This document shows positions 34,735 to 45,064 of a stretch of 64,000 nucleotides of DNA, piece by piece. Positions within the stretch are counted from its first letter, which is position 1; the number at the start of each line of letters is the position of its first letter. The position numbers and the translations under genes were made by a program. The notes below the pieces were generated by a model, which worked only from the letters and a program-made list of their open reading frames with translations, was not told the DNA's origin and did not search any database. The stretch is from Amphibacillus jilinensis Y1 (GTDB taxonomy: Bacteria > Bacillota > Bacilli > Bacillales > Amphibacillaceae): NCBI RefSeq assembly GCF_000306965.1, contig NZ_JH976435.1, positions 400,016 to 464,015 of the forward strand. The letters are read 5' to 3'.

Positions 34735-36130
34735 TGACACTATCATTAACTTACTATACATTTTAGCAGCGATTTTATTTATCTTTGGTTTAAAGTTGTT
34801 AGGAAATGCCCAAAAAGCACGAAAGGGTAACTTTATTTCTGCTATGGGTATGTTAGTTGCCATTGTAGCAGCTCTTGTTAGCCATGATGTCCTTCAGTGG
34901 CAATGGATTGCCATTGGTATGATTGCTGGTGCTATTGTAGGCGCTTTAGCAGCTCGTTTGGTAGCGATGACAGCGATGCCGGAAATGGTGGCTTTGTTCA
35001 ATGGATTCGGTGGTGCTGCAAGTTTGCTTGTCGGGTGGTCAGAATATCATCGTTATGTAACCGTTGGTGATTTCATGGCGGTTAGTGTACCCTCATTGCT
35101 CATTATTATTGTTACAATCTTTATTGGTGGTGCCACATTTACCGGTTCTATTATCGCCTGGGGGAAACTATCAGAAAAACTACCGAGTAAAGCGATTCAA
35201 TATCGGGGGCAACAACTTGTTAATGTATTATTATTGACTTTCTTACTTGGGACGACTGTTTTGTTCGGACCACTTCGTGAATTTGTGAGCATAGATTCTT
35301 ATTGGTTAGTTATTATAACCATTGTCTTATCCTGTTTTTTAGGAATTTCTTTTGTTATTCCGATTGGTGGTGGAGATATGCCGGTTGTGATTTCATTGCT
35401 GAACTCCTTTAGTGGAATGGCTGCATGTGCAGCAGGGTTTGTCATTACCAACAATGTTTTGATTGTCGCTGGAGCATTGGTCGGTTCTAGTGGTATTATT
35501 TTAACAAACATTATGTGTAAATCGATGAATCGTAAATTAACCAATGTTCTCTTTAGTGGTTTTGGCTCCGGTAAAGGGAAAGGCAGTGGCGGTTTTCAAG
35601 GAGAAGCCAATCCTGTATCAGTTGAAGATGCCTATATTATGCTCGAAGCTGCTAGTAGTGTGTTAATCGTACCAGGATATGGAATGGCAGTTGCTCAAGC
35701 GCAGCACGCTATTCAAGAGTTGGCGACCCAACTTGAAGAAAATGGTTCTGAGGTTAACTTTGCCATTCATCCAGTAGCTGGACGGATGCCAGGGCATATG
35801 AACGTGCTACTAGCAGAAGCCAATGTACCCTACGAACAACTTAAAGAGATGGATGATGTAAATCCAACCATCGAATCGGTAGATGTAGTTATCGTTATTG
35901 GTGCTAATGATGTCGTTAATCCTGCAGCAAGGACAGATGAAGAATCACCCATTTATGGTATGCCTGTGATCGATGTAGATAAAGCAAATACCGTTATTGT
36001 TATGAAACGTTCATTAAATCCTGGTTTTGCTGGGATTGATAACCCATTGTTTTTTAATGACAATACGAGGATGTTATTCGGGGATGCTAAGCAAACAACT
36101 CAAGGTTTGGTAGCTGAATTTAAAGGTTAA
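34727..36130 (+). CDS. pntB: NAD(P) transhydrogenase subunit beta
   Basis: 467 residues. The first 270 residues form eight or so membrane helices of domain II (NGFGGAASLLVGW; IGGGDMPVVISLLNSFSGMA), the rest is the NADP-binding domain III: VLIVPGYGMAVAQAQH, HPVAGRMPGHMNVLLAEA, IVIGANDVVNPAARTDEESPIYGMP and VMKRSLNPGFAGIDNPLF. All expected elements are intact. AGAAGGAGGA lies 6 bases before the ATG. End of the transhydrogenase operon. Confidence 0.94.
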   Translation: MINDTIINLLYILAAILFIFGLKLLGNAQKARKGNFISAMGMLVAIVAALVSHDVLQWQWIAIGMIAGAIVGALAARLVAMTAMPEMVALFNGFGGAASLLVGWSEYHRYVTVGDFMAVSVPSLLIIIVTIFIGGATFTGSIIAWGKLSEKLPSKAIQYRGQQLVNVLLLTFLLGTTVLFGPLREFVSIDSYWLVIITIVLSCFLGISFVIPIGGGDMPVVISLLNSFSGMAACAAGFVITNNVLIVAGALVGSSGIILTNIMCKSMNRKLTNVLFSGFGSGKGKGSGGFQGEANPVSVEDAYIMLEAASSVLIVPGYGMAVAQAQHAIQELATQLEENGSEVNFAIHPVAGRMPGHMNVLLAEANVPYEQLKEMDDVNPTIESVDVVIVIGANDVVNPAARTDEESPIYGMPVIDVDKANTVIVMKRSLNPGFAGIDNPLFFNDNTRMLFGDAKQTTQGLVAEFKG

Positions 36131-36246
36131 TGGCGTTAAGCCCTCAGCTTAAAAAGACCATCATCTTCAAGTCATAATCTGACTTGCAGTTAAGAAAAAA
36201 ATTAAGTTAATATGCATAGCTAGATACAAAATCACCGCATTTGAAC

Positions 36247-36292
36247 AAGCAGCCTCAATTCTTTTTAAATAGAAATGGGGCTGCTTTCATTT
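36247..36292 (+). terminator. rho-independent terminator of the transhydrogenase operon
   Basis: AAGCAGCCTCA pairs with GGGGCTGCTT around a loop of about 20 bases, followed by TCATTT. The tail is weak. About 240 AT-rich bases separate it from selO. Confidence 0.65.
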
Positions 36293-36533
36293 ATGGAGGA
36301 GTCCTAGCTAATATTTTTTAATGTCACATGTAACGATAAAAATTTTAATTATCAAATAACAAATCATTTAACGGTACTATAATAAAACAAAGATAGACAC
36401 CTATATTTTTTGAAACTTTTTCTCTATGTCATCATTAATATGTTACCTTAAAGCATACAAACAGCTAATTAGTTAAAACTAAAATTATGTTTTATAATGA
36501 TATAAAGACAACATGATATAGAAAGGGTGTATT

Positions 36534-38000
36534 ATGGGACAGTACATGGGTTTAAGTATAAGTTTCGATCATTCGTATCTTAATCTGCCTGATAAAATGT
36601 ATCAAAAAGTTAAGCCAACGCCGGTTGAATCGCCACAATGGGTCGTTTTTAACCAATCATTAGCGAAAGAATTAGAACTTGATGATCTAAGTTTAGGTAG
36701 TGATCAAGGGCTAGAATTACTGGCTGGAAACCATATTCCAGATGGATGTCAATCAATAGCGCAAGCCTATGCCGGACACCAATTTGGTCATTTTACAATG
36801 CTTGGTGATGGTCGTGCTATTTTGTTAGGTGAGCAACAAACAGCTAAAGGTGGACGGTGTGATATTCAATTGAAAGGTGCTGGTAAAACGCCCTATTCTA
36901 GAGGTGGAGATGGTAGGGCAACTTTAGGACCAATGTTACGTGAATATCTTATTAGTGAAGCAATGCATGCGTTAGGTGTCCCGACCAACAGAAGTTTAGC
37001 TGTTGTCATGACAGGTGAAACGGTAATGCGTGAGAAGCCACTACCAGGTGCAATCTTAACGCGTGTAGCAGTAAGTCATATTCGAGTTGGAACCTTTCAA
37101 TATGTAAGACAATATGGAACTACAGATGATTTACGGATTTTAGCTGATTATACAATTGATCGTCATTTTCCTGAAATAAAGCAACAAACGAATATTTATT
37201 TAGAGATGTTTAAACAAATTGTTACTCGTCAAGCGCATTTAATTGTTAAATGGGATTTATTAGGATTTGTTCACGGTGTAATGAATACAGATAATATGAC
37301 AGTTAGTGGGGAAACGATTGATTATGGTCCTTGTGCGTTTATCGATGTTTATGATCCTGCAATTGTATTCAGTTCCATCGATCAACATGGACGTTATGCA
37401 TACAACCAACAGAAACGGGTCGCGGTATGGAATTTAGCTCGGCTGGCTGAAGCTTTGCTTCCGCTTATAGAAATAGAGAGTGATGATGCAATTAAAGATC
37501 TAGAGGCTATTTTACACAAATTTTCAGAGGATTATCAAGATGCTTGGAGCAAGGGGATGAGGGCTAAGCTCGGTCTGTTTACACAACAGGCAGGGGACGA
37601 TAAACTTATTAAAGACCTTCTCACATTGATGACTACGTTTAAGGCAGATTATACAGATACGTTCCGAGCTTTAACATTATCTGATTTTAACAGTCAACAG
37701 TGGTTTGTTTTAGATGATTTCAAGCAATGGTATCATAGGTGGCAAGAAAGAGTACAATATCAAACGCAAAGCTTAGAACAAATAAAGCAACATATGAAAA
37801 AACATAACCCATCAGTGATTCCACGTAATTTCCGAGTTGAACAGGCTTTAAATGCAGCTGTAGAAGAACAAGATTTTCTACCGTTTAATAAGCTATTAAA
37901 TGTTTTATTAAACCCATATGCTTATACAGATGAGCAAAAGATTTATGTCGAGCTCCCACCGATAACTGGTCAAGCATATCGAACCTATTGTGGAACATAA
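36534..38000 (+). CDS. selO: protein adenylyltransferase SelO (YdiU/UPF0061)
   Basis: A pseudokinase that transfers AMP from ATP to Ser/Thr/Tyr of other proteins, linked to oxidative-stress control (family knowledge). 488 residues, full length. Motifs: YAGHQFGHFTMLGDGRA, LKGAGKTPYSRGGDGRATLGPMLREYL, GFVHGVMNTDNM (metal-binding Asp/Asn loop) and IDYGPCAFID (DFG-equivalent DYGP). The C-terminus ends YCGT with a single Cys, as in other Firmicutes without selenocysteine. AAAGGGTG precedes the ATG. Single gene. Confidence 0.93.
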   Translation: MGQYMGLSISFDHSYLNLPDKMYQKVKPTPVESPQWVVFNQSLAKELELDDLSLGSDQGLELLAGNHIPDGCQSIAQAYAGHQFGHFTMLGDGRAILLGEQQTAKGGRCDIQLKGAGKTPYSRGGDGRATLGPMLREYLISEAMHALGVPTNRSLAVVMTGETVMREKPLPGAILTRVAVSHIRVGTFQYVRQYGTTDDLRILADYTIDRHFPEIKQQTNIYLEMFKQIVTRQAHLIVKWDLLGFVHGVMNTDNMTVSGETIDYGPCAFIDVYDPAIVFSSIDQHGRYAYNQQKRVAVWNLARLAEALLPLIEIESDDAIKDLEAILHKFSEDYQDAWSKGMRAKLGLFTQQAGDDKLIKDLLTLMTTFKADYTDTFRALTLSDFNSQQWFVLDDFKQWYHRWQERVQYQTQSLEQIKQHMKKHNPSVIPRNFRVEQALNAAVEEQDFLPFNKLLNVLLNPYAYTDEQKIYVELPPITGQAYRTYCGT

Positions 38001-38045
38001 AATGCTAGAGGCATCTATTTGAAATAGGTGCCTCTAGCATTTTTG
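38000..38045 (+). terminator. rho-independent terminator of selO
   Basis: AAATGCTAGAGGCATCTATTT is followed by an almost perfectly complementary arm (one G-A mismatch region) and TTTTT. It begins at the last base of the stop codon. Confidence 0.9.
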
Positions 38046-38060
38046 ACACTTAAAGAAGGA

Positions 38061-38181
38061 ACGTCATAAAACGAACCCCACTGAGGTTAGTTGAGTGAAT
38101 CAGGACATCAGCGCTTATTATCACCATTTCCTTTACTCTCTAGTTTGAGGTTGGTGCTTTTCGGGCTTTTATCTGTGATAA
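38061..38181 (-). repeat. intergenic repeat, copy E
   Basis: Minus strand reads TTTATCACAGATAAAAGCCCG, GCACCAACCTCAAACTAGAGAG, GCGCTGATGTCCTGATTCACT, then CTCAGTGGG and GTTCGTTTTATG. The main stem has been shortened. It lies in the convergent gap between selO and the minus-strand isoprenoid gene. Confidence 0.7.
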
Positions 38182-38219
38182 ACAGGTTTTTCTAAGTTAA
38201 GGAAAGGTTAACGCCGTGG

Positions 38220-39038
38220 TTAGTCGTTAACAATATCTTCTACTACTGCAGCAACTTCAGCACGGGTCATCTTTTCACTACCATGCTTCATAACAGTCAA
38301 CGTTTTTTCTGCTAATTTATAAGGGATTTTACAAAACGTAGCAATGTTTCGATTGTCAATATCCTTCATATATGCTTCGGCTAAGCTAAGGTTTTCTGTT
38401 GCATAAGCAAACATATCGTCTCGAGCCCATCCATCTGGCATAAAGGTGACACCACGCTCCTGATCTTCATCTTGGTTACGCAATATATTCACTGACTGCA
38501 ATCCACGTCCAAACCCTATCGCAAGTTCTTGATCCGTTTCCGTGTCATCATACCAACTCCAAATATCTGATAACATGACACCAACAAGACCAGCTACATA
38601 ATAAGTGTAGTCGTCCAAATCTTCTTTTGTATGTATTTTCCAATCTTTTCTTACCCATTTTGCCATTCCAATCGCCATAGTGGAAGTAGATGCTTTTACT
38701 TTATCGACAATCCCATCTGGACAAATGCTAAGCCAGTCACCTAAGCGTTTTGTCACTTCTGGAAGCACTTCTAAATAAGGTGCAATCAGATTTTGGTATG
38801 TTTTTACATCGAATGGTTTAAGTAGTAATTGACTTGTTTCTTCTAAAAGTCCTGCCTTAACTTGATGGGGTAATTGTTCATGGTCTTCAATTTCATCGAC
38901 TGCGCGCATGGATAAATAAGCAGAAGCCACAGCTTTCTTTAAAGTTGGCTTTAATAAAGTGATGGGGATGTAAAATGTTCGACTGGTTTCTTTAAGGACA
39001 CGCATCGCTTCTTTATTGCATTTGTTAGCACTTCTCAA
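38220..39038 (-). CDS. squalene/phytoene synthase-family protein, YisP-like
   Basis: 272 residues of the head-to-head prenyl synthase fold. First Asp-rich motif DEIED near residue 48; the second is NILRNQDEDQERGVTFMP, where the usual NILRD has Asn in place of the Asp. B. subtilis YisP has a degenerate site of this sort and acts as a farnesyl-diphosphate phosphatase rather than a synthase. A farnesol-producing or polyprenoid role in membrane microdomains is therefore more likely than carotenoid synthesis, and no crt genes are nearby. AAAGGAGGAACT precedes its ATG. Confidence 0.78.
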   Translation of the reverse strand: MRSANKCNKEAMRVLKETSRTFYIPITLLKPTLKKAVASAYLSMRAVDEIEDHEQLPHQVKAGLLEETSQLLLKPFDVKTYQNLIAPYLEVLPEVTKRLGDWLSICPDGIVDKVKASTSTMAIGMAKWVRKDWKIHTKEDLDDYTYYVAGLVGVMLSDIWSWYDDTETDQELAIGFGRGLQSVNILRNQDEDQERGVTFMPDGWARDDMFAYATENLSLAEAYMKDIDNRNIATFCKIPYKLAEKTLTVMKHGSEKMTRAEVAAVVEDIVND

Positions 39039-39308
39039 TCTAGTTCCTCCTTTGAAATTCGCCCTATCCTATTTTTAGTTTATCAGTATTGATTGTTAAT
39101 AGGCAAGGAATTTGTAAGGCCACAATTGATTACACATTTTTTACTAAAATAGTAGTGATTCTATTAATTGAAAGCGAAACAGACTGTAAATAGTGATGTT
39201 GTCATGTTATACAATTGTCATATTTTTTATAACTCATTTCTCTGGCTTTAAACTGAAAATCAGTTATGTTACACTGAGAATCAATTGGTTTTGAGAGGAG
39301 TTTTAATA

Positions 39309-40049
39309 ATGAAAAAATGGATACTGGGGTCATTCCTCATTCTTATTGTTGGTTTTTTAGTTGCCTGTGGTAACGATGAGGATGATACAACGGAACAGGA
39401 TCAAGTAACAGATGATCCTAATGAGGAGTTGCAAATGCCGGAGCCGGATTTGGAAGGCATTCCTGATGTGGTTGCTGAGGTTAATGGAAATGAAATTACA
39501 GGCGCTGAATTTGAAATGACTTATATTAGTCAGTTTCAGCAAGCTGCGATGCAAGCACAAATGACAGGTCAACCTGTTGATCAGGATCAACTTAAATCTG
39601 AGATTGCCGACAATATGATAGATCAAGAACTATTGGTTCAAGAGGCTGATGCTAGAGGGTTTGAGGCAACAGAGCAAGAAGTAGATGAAATGATCAATGA
39701 AATTGCAGAAGCAAATCAACTAGAGTCACGAGATGAGCTATTTTCTGTTTTAGAAGAGCAAGGAACATCTGAATCAGAGTTTATCGCTCAAATTGAGATG
39801 CAAATTAAGCTGGAACAACTTATCGCTGATGAAGTGGGTGAAGTTGAGGCCACAGAAGAGGAATTGCAAACATTCTATGATGATCTTTCGGCACAGTATG
39901 AAGAAACAGAGGGTATGGAAGAGCTACCTCCATTTGAGGAAGTAAGGCCTGAGATAGAGGAAGAAATACAAAGGCAAGAAGAGTCAGAAGTGATTTTAGC
40001 ATTAGTTGAAGTGTTACGAAGTGATGCGGAGATCGAAACCTATATTTAA
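39309..40049 (+). CDS. SurA/PrsA N-terminal-domain lipoprotein chaperone
   Basis: 246 residues from ATG 39309 (GAGAGGAG 8 bases upstream). The signal peptide MKKWILGSFLILIVGFLVAC ends in a lipobox (LVAC), so it is anchored outside the membrane. After an acidic linker a SurA-N chaperone domain is visible (VVAEVNGNEITGAEFEMTY, then DNMIDQELLVQEADARG). There is no PPIase (parvulin) domain; the protein is shorter than PrsA (about 290). Highly acidic composition fits a halotolerant organism. It probably assists folding of exported proteins. Confidence 0.85.
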   Translation: MKKWILGSFLILIVGFLVACGNDEDDTTEQDQVTDDPNEELQMPEPDLEGIPDVVAEVNGNEITGAEFEMTYISQFQQAAMQAQMTGQPVDQDQLKSEIADNMIDQELLVQEADARGFEATEQEVDEMINEIAEANQLESRDELFSVLEEQGTSESEFIAQIEMQIKLEQLIADEVGEVEATEEELQTFYDDLSAQYEETEGMEELPPFEEVRPEIEEEIQRQEESEVILALVEVLRSDAEIETYI

Positions 40050-40060
40050 ATGTTGAAATA

Positions 40061-40096
40061 AAGAGGCTAACTTTTAAAAGTTAGCCTCTTTATGTT
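40061..40096. terminator. bidirectional terminator
   Basis: A perfect 30-base palindrome, AAGAGGCTAACTTTT and its complement (40061-40090), between the convergent lipoprotein and chemoreceptor genes, with short T-rich tails on both strands. Confidence 0.88.
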
Positions 40097-40116
40097 TATT
40101 CTTAAGGTATGGGGAA

Positions 40117-41814
40117 TTAGTAATTGAATTGATCGATACTATATTGTAATTTGTCAGAAATGGTAGCCAATGCTTTGGATGCTTGAAAAATGTCTTCCAT
40201 CATATTTTTCTGTTCTTCTCCAGATTTTGCTATTTTCTCAGTATTACCTGTTGATTGCTCTGCAATTTCAGTCATCGCATCAACTTCTTTTACTAGATCT
40301 TCCATTTGTTTTTTGCTTCTATTTATGTCGATTGTTAATTGTTTGAGTTGTTGTGCTGTCTTAGAAGCTGTTGATGAAATCTTAGTGAATGCATCATTCG
40401 TTTTATAAATGGAGTCAATGCCCTGTTCGACGATTAACTGTGCATGGCTCGTATGATCTACAGATTGAATAGCTTCGCTTTGTATTTCTTCAATTAAGAT
40501 TGAAACTTGTTCAGTTGCTTGGCCGGTTTCCTCTGCTAGCTTTCGAACTTCCTCTGCAACAACTGAAAATCCTTTACCATGTTCTCCAGCGCGAGCCGCT
40601 TCAATAGAGGCATTCAGTGCCAGTAAATTCGTCTGTTCTGAGATTGATGTAATGAGTGTAATGATTTTGTCAATTTCCTGTGCCTTATTGTTTAGTCGCT
40701 CTGCAATTTCACTCATTTGATTTGTATTATCTTTAATGTTATTCATTTGTTGGATCGTTTGGTTAACGACCTGTGTGCCATTTTTAGATACTTGATCTGT
40801 ATCATTTGAGTCTTGTGTAGCTTGTTCAATTTGTATTGAGACTGCATGAATATGTTCAGCTATGTTTGTAATATTACGATTTGCGTTTTGGGTTGATTGT
40901 GATTGTTGTTCGACACCTGCAGCCATATCACTCATTGCAAGATGTATTTGGTCAGTTGCAAAACTGGTATCTTCTGCACTTGCAAATAATTGTTCTGAAG
41001 TTGCTGCGATCAGTTGGGCATTTTCAGCTACTCCAGTGATGACTTGTTGCAATGATTCGACCATTTTGTTGACATCATCAGCTAAAGCGCCTAAATCGTC
41101 CCTACTAGAAATGGAGAGCGGTTGAATATTTAGGGATCCTTTTGCTACTTTATTTACATGCGAACTAATTAATTGAATAGGTTTAGTCATTTTTCGAATG
41201 ATGATAATCGTTATAAGAGCTGCCAAAAAGGGTAGAATAGCCGCTATTATTAATGTGGGTTTTGTCATTTCCCAAGTGCGCTCTTGTACAATCGACCTTT
41301 CGAAGTCAATAGTATTAATAGCAATGACTTCATTTTGTGGATTATGATCACGAAATATAGGAGCATAACCCGTTACACGTGTGACTCCACCGAACTCGTA
41401 AACATCAGTATAATAACTATGTCCCGCTTTCACATGTTCAATGGCCTCTTCCTCAATCATAAAATGATCACCGGCTTGCAAGCCTTGTGAACGAAGGTTA
41501 CTATCAGCAGCTAATACATGTCCGTCTAGTGATAAAATATAATGCGTTTCAAAAATATCTTTTTTTCCGATTGTCCATTCAATTTCATTTTCAATTTGAT
41601 TGAGATAGCTTTCCTCGCCATTCACTAAATGTTGTAGAGCTTCCGGGTCAATTATCCCAGTTGTAATATTAGCACAACCTGTTAATTCAACACCGGCAGC
41701 TTGTAACACTTCTTGATAGCTGGAACGATAATTGAATATTGCAAGTATACTTATGCTTAAAAAAACAACAATCGATACGATCATGGTCATTTTATTGGTC
41801 ACACTTATTCTCAT
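40117..41814 (-). CDS. methyl-accepting chemotaxis protein
   Basis: 565 residues. Membrane helices at about 10-30 and 185-205 enclose an extracellular sensor domain of about 150 residues; then a HAMP domain (about 205-260), then a long signalling coiled coil with the conserved hairpin tip [46 protein letters not shown] lies 11 bases before ATG 41814; the frame extends 13 codons further up without a better site. It implies that this organism is motile. Ligand unknown. Confidence 0.92.
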   Translation of the reverse strand: MRISVTNKMTMIVSIVVFLSISILAIFNYRSSYQEVLQAAGVELTGCANITTGIIDPEALQHLVNGEESYLNQIENEIEWTIGKKDIFETHYILSLDGHVLAADSNLRSQGLQAGDHFMIEEEAIEHVKAGHSYYTDVYEFGGVTRVTGYAPIFRDHNPQNEVIAINTIDFERSIVQERTWEMTKPTLIIAAILPFLAALITIIIIRKMTKPIQLISSHVNKVAKGSLNIQPLSISSRDDLGALADDVNKMVESLQQVITGVAENAQLIAATSEQLFASAEDTSFATDQIHLAMSDMAAGVEQQSQSTQNANRNITNIAEHIHAVSIQIEQATQDSNDTDQVSKNGTQVVNQTIQQMNNIKDNTNQMSEIAERLNNKAQEIDKIITLITSISEQTNLLALNASIEAARAGEHGKGFSVVAEEVRKLAEETGQATEQVSILIEEIQSEAIQSVDHTSHAQLIVEQGIDSIYKTNDAFTKISSTASKTAQQLKQLTIDINRSKKQMEDLVKEVDAMTEIAEQSTGNTEKIAKSGEEQKNMMEDIFQASKALATISDKLQYSIDQFNY

Positions 41815-42070
41815 CGTAAACCAATCCTCCTTATGCCTTCTATTTGTATTCATTTAGTATATTCATAGATGTTTACAGCTGTCAATGACTTTAGAACTAG
41901 TTCCTTTTACTCACTTTGTAAACTGTTAAGTATATAAATGCAGATAGAATATTAGTATAAACGAGAAGATGATTTGAACCTATTAATCTTCAAATAGGAT
42001 CGTTTTGAATAACCTTTGGAACAAGAAACAGATGTTGACTATCAGGAAAGCAGAGATCATCTGTATTAAG

Positions 42071-42153
42071 AGGGAGATAATGGATGCCAATGTCTTGATT
42101 CATGCAATGATCAATCAGTGGGGAACGAAAACGCGATTGAAAGTTCGTTTTAT
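42071..42153 (+). repeat. intergenic repeat, copy F
   Basis: GGGAGATAATGGATGCCAATGTC, TTGATTCATGCAATGA, TCAATCAGTGGGGAACGAAAACGC, GATTGAAAGTTCGTTTTATT. The 5' half of the element is missing. It sits in the 400-bp gap between the divergent chemoreceptor and AI-2E-family genes; the first 250 bp of that gap are unassigned. Confidence 0.65.
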
Positions 42154-42215
42154 TATCATATAATATTTAATTCATTTGTTATAATTAAGGTGAGATATGA
42201 ACGGGGGTACTAAAA

Positions 42216-43295
42216 TTGTATAAAAAGTTTATGAAAATAGCGTCGGTGATTATCGTATTGTTTATTATGATCTACTTAGCATCATTAGTGAATTGGATCT
42301 TTTATCCTGTTCTAGTATTTGGTCGAACCTTATTTATTCCTATTTTAATTGCGAGCCTATTATTTTATATATTTAAACCATTGGTGAAGTGGCTGAACAA
42401 TTATGTATCCAAGACTATGGCTATTATCATTTTGTACATTTGCTTTATCGCAATACTTATTGGATTAGTGTCTTTTATTGTGCCAGAAATTCAAAAACAA
42501 GTATTATTATTGATTAATAGCATGCCAGCAATCGTTGACGATATTCAATTGCTTTTATTTGAGTTACAAGAGAATGAATGGCTTGAACGTCTTAATTTGG
42601 TTGATTTATTTGAGGTGGAAGAGCAAGTTGAGGAAGTCGGTCGATCAATTTCTACTACGATTGGTGATTTTGTATCTGGTACGATTAATTTCCTTGGTGT
42701 CTTGTTCAATATAATGATTACTTTATTTATTATTCCTTTTGTTTTGTTTTATATGTTAAAGGAAGGGGAGAAGTTTCCTGAAAGCTTTGAACGGCTTGTT
42801 CCAGAGGAACGACATGAGGAATTAAAGCGTACGTTTAAAGATTTGGATCAGACACTTAGTCATTACATACAAGGCGTTATGCTTGTTTGTTTATCAATAG
42901 GAATATTGTGCTATGTTAGTTTTTCAATTGTTGGCTTGGACTTTGCCCTCATATTGGCCTTAATTACGATGGTAACAAATGTTATTCCATATATTGGGCC
43001 TTGGATTGGTGCAGTTCCTGCCACGATTGTTGGATTACTGCAATCACCATTAATGGCTTTAACAGTCATTATTATTATTGTTGTGATTCAACAAATTGAG
43101 AGCTTGTTTATTCAACCACAAGTTATGGGAAAGAAAATGTCAATGCACCCGGTGACCGTGTTGTTTCTTGTACTGGTTGCAGGACGATTTGCGGGCATTT
43201 TGGGTATGATATTGGCAGTTCCTTTTTATGCAATCGCAAAAGTACTCATCACTCATTTATATCGAGTGCTTCAATTAAGAAAAACGTCAGGCTAA
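42216..43295 (+). CDS. AI-2E/PerM family membrane transporter
   Basis: 359 residues with eight predicted helices: two N-terminal helix pairs, a cytoplasmic segment rich in acidic residues (about 100-145), then PFVLFYMLKEGEKFPESF, TMVTNVIPYIGPWIGAVPATIVGLLQSP and LVAGRFAGILGMILAVPFYAI, the signature of the AI-2E exporter/TqsA/YueF superfamily. Members also include sodium/proton antiporters in halophiles, so substrate is uncertain. TTG start at 42216 after GGGGGT. Single gene. Confidence 0.88.
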   Translation: MYKKFMKIASVIIVLFIMIYLASLVNWIFYPVLVFGRTLFIPILIASLLFYIFKPLVKWLNNYVSKTMAIIILYICFIAILIGLVSFIVPEIQKQVLLLINSMPAIVDDIQLLLFELQENEWLERLNLVDLFEVEEQVEEVGRSISTTIGDFVSGTINFLGVLFNIMITLFIIPFVLFYMLKEGEKFPESFERLVPEERHEELKRTFKDLDQTLSHYIQGVMLVCLSIGILCYVSFSIVGLDFALILALITMVTNVIPYIGPWIGAVPATIVGLLQSPLMALTVIIIIVVIQQIESLFIQPQVMGKKMSMHPVTVLFLVLVAGRFAGILGMILAVPFYAIAKVLITHLYRVLQLRKTSG

Positions 43296-43311
43296 TAGCC
43301 TGACGTTTTTT
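43282..43311 (+). terminator. rho-independent terminator
   Basis: AAACGTCAGGC-TAAT-AGCCTGACGTTTTTT; the left arm lies inside the last codons and stop of the transporter gene. Confidence 0.92.
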
Positions 43312-43395
43312 GGTGTTCCAAAACGATCCCCCTTTTTACAAGCCATGGATTAGGCCTATAATAATGAAATAAAACGATAATATAATTAAGCATCT

Positions 43396-44025
43396 TTATT
43401 GTTTTACTGGAGATGGGTAGTCGACGCCATAGGTTTCAACGATGACATGATCGATCACTTGATCCACATATGGCTTATCACTGCTATCTCGATCCGTATT
43501 TGCTATTTTGTCAATCACGTCCATGCCGTCGGTTACTTTTCCAAAGGCGGCATATTGACCATCTAGATAAGTAGAGGTTTCTTGAACAATGAAAAATTGA
43601 GAGCCAGCAGAGTTTGGGGATTGTGATCGAGCCATTGACACAATACCTCGCTCATGGCTTAGACTATTTTCAAAGTTATTGTCAGTAAATTCACCTGGTA
43701 TCGAATAGTCAGGTCCACCTAAACCATTACCTTCAGGATCGCCTCCTTGAATCATAAATCCTGGTATAACACGATGAAATATTAATCCGTCATAAAAACC
43801 GCTCTCAATAAGAGAAATAAAATTGGCAACGGTGTTAGGGGCTATTTCAGGATAAAGCTCGATAATGAATTGAGCTTCATTCTCCATAGTGATGGTTACA
43901 ATTGGATTATTTTCAACCTCTGGGTAATGAATATCTTCTTTCCTGTCATCAATTGTTTGGGTTTGTCCACATGCTGTAAGCAAGCTGAACAAAATCATAA
44001 ACAAAATACATTTACCGGTTCTCAT
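43396..44025 (-). CDS. lipoprotein cyclophilin (peptidyl-prolyl isomerase)
   Basis: 209 residues. A signal peptide with lipobox LLTAC is followed by an acidic linker and a complete cyclophilin domain: FHRVIPGFMIQGGDPEGNGLGGP, FTDNNFENSLSHERGIVSMARSQSPNSAGSQFFIV, LDGQYAAFGKVTDGMDV. The catalytic Arg in FHRV and the Phe/Gln of FMIQ are intact, so prolyl isomerase activity outside the cell membrane is expected. Together with the SurA-like lipoprotein 3.5 kb away it may supply extracytoplasmic folding. Confidence 0.92.
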   Translation of the reverse strand: MRTGKCILFMILFSLLTACGQTQTIDDRKEDIHYPEVENNPIVTITMENEAQFIIELYPEIAPNTVANFISLIESGFYDGLIFHRVIPGFMIQGGDPEGNGLGGPDYSIPGEFTDNNFENSLSHERGIVSMARSQSPNSAGSQFFIVQETSTYLDGQYAAFGKVTDGMDVIDKIANTDRDSSDKPYVDQVIDHVIVETYGVDYPSPVKQ

Positions 44026-44161
44026 TATCTCAGTCCTCCATGCCTATCATTAAGCGTTAACATTATAACATGTTTCAGAATATTTTGTCATAGAGAGCTT
44101 TTGAGCGTCCAAGCCAAGTTTAGACTTAGACGTATGAATAATATAGAAAGGAGAGGATAAA

Positions 44162-44959
44162 ATGGTTAAAATATTTATAGATCCAGGTCATGGTGGCAGT
44201 GACCCAGGTGCAGTTGCAAATGGATTATCAGAAAAAACCTTGACATTAGCGATTGGCCTAGCGTTAAGAGATTATCTTTTGAAAAATTACCAAAACGTAT
44301 CCGTCAGAATGTCGCGAACAAGTGACCAGACTGTTTCTCTAAATAGTAGAACACAAACGGCGAATCAGTGGGGGGCAGACTTATATTTATCTATTCATGT
44401 TAATGCTGGCGGTGGAAGCGGATTTGAAAGCTATATTTGGAATGGTCAATTTACCAAGAAATCACGCACTCAACAAGTTAGATCTACGATTCATCAAACC
44501 ATTGTTAATACAAAAAATTGGCAAGACCGCGGTCAAAAGGAGGCAAACTTTCATGTGTTAAGAGAAACACGAATGTCAGCAGTGTTAACAGAGAATGGTT
44601 TTATAGACCATCAAAGCGATGCACGGGCAATGCGTGGGGATAATTGGGTGGAAAACGCAGCTATTGCTCATGCGGTTGGAATTGAAAAAGCATTTCAATT
44701 AAAGCGTCAAGATAACGACCTTGCCGATGACCCATTATATCGTGTCGTTGTGGGGTCATTTAGGGAAGATCAGAATGCACGTTCAAGAGTAAGCACATTA
44801 CAACGCTCTGGGTATGAAGCTTATATTTTGCCGTATGCCCAGCAGGGACAGCGCTACTATCGGGTTATAGCAGGGGCGTTCTACCAAAAGCAAAATGCTG
44901 AGAAACGACTTGATTCGCTAAAAAAAGACGGCTTTGATGGTTTTTTAGTTGTAGTATAA
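44162..44959 (+). CDS. N-acetylmuramoyl-L-alanine amidase (CwlC-like) with SPOR domain
   Basis: 265 residues. Residues 1-180 are an Amidase_3 zinc domain: FIDPGHGGSDPGAV (His), SEKTLTLAIG (Glu), LYLSIHVNAGG (His) and VLTENGFIDHQ (catalytic Glu). Residues 190-265 are two SPOR-type peptidoglycan-binding repeats (YRVVVGSFREDQNARSRV; YRVIAGAFYQKQNAEKRL). No signal peptide, as in B. subtilis CwlC, which lyses the mother cell from within after sporulation. GAAAGGAGAGG precedes the ATG. Confidence 0.92.
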   Translation: MVKIFIDPGHGGSDPGAVANGLSEKTLTLAIGLALRDYLLKNYQNVSVRMSRTSDQTVSLNSRTQTANQWGADLYLSIHVNAGGGSGFESYIWNGQFTKKSRTQQVRSTIHQTIVNTKNWQDRGQKEANFHVLRETRMSAVLTENGFIDHQSDARAMRGDNWVENAAIAHAVGIEKAFQLKRQDNDLADDPLYRVVVGSFREDQNARSRVSTLQRSGYEAYILPYAQQGQRYYRVIAGAFYQKQNAEKRLDSLKKDGFDGFLVVV

Positions 44960-45064
44960 TGTATGAGTATGGCGAGTGTTGCGTTTACCCGGGAAATAAT
45001 AGTTATTATTTATTTGATTTGTTACTTTCATGCTGTGTTAGATCTTCATTAGTCATTAGAGAAA

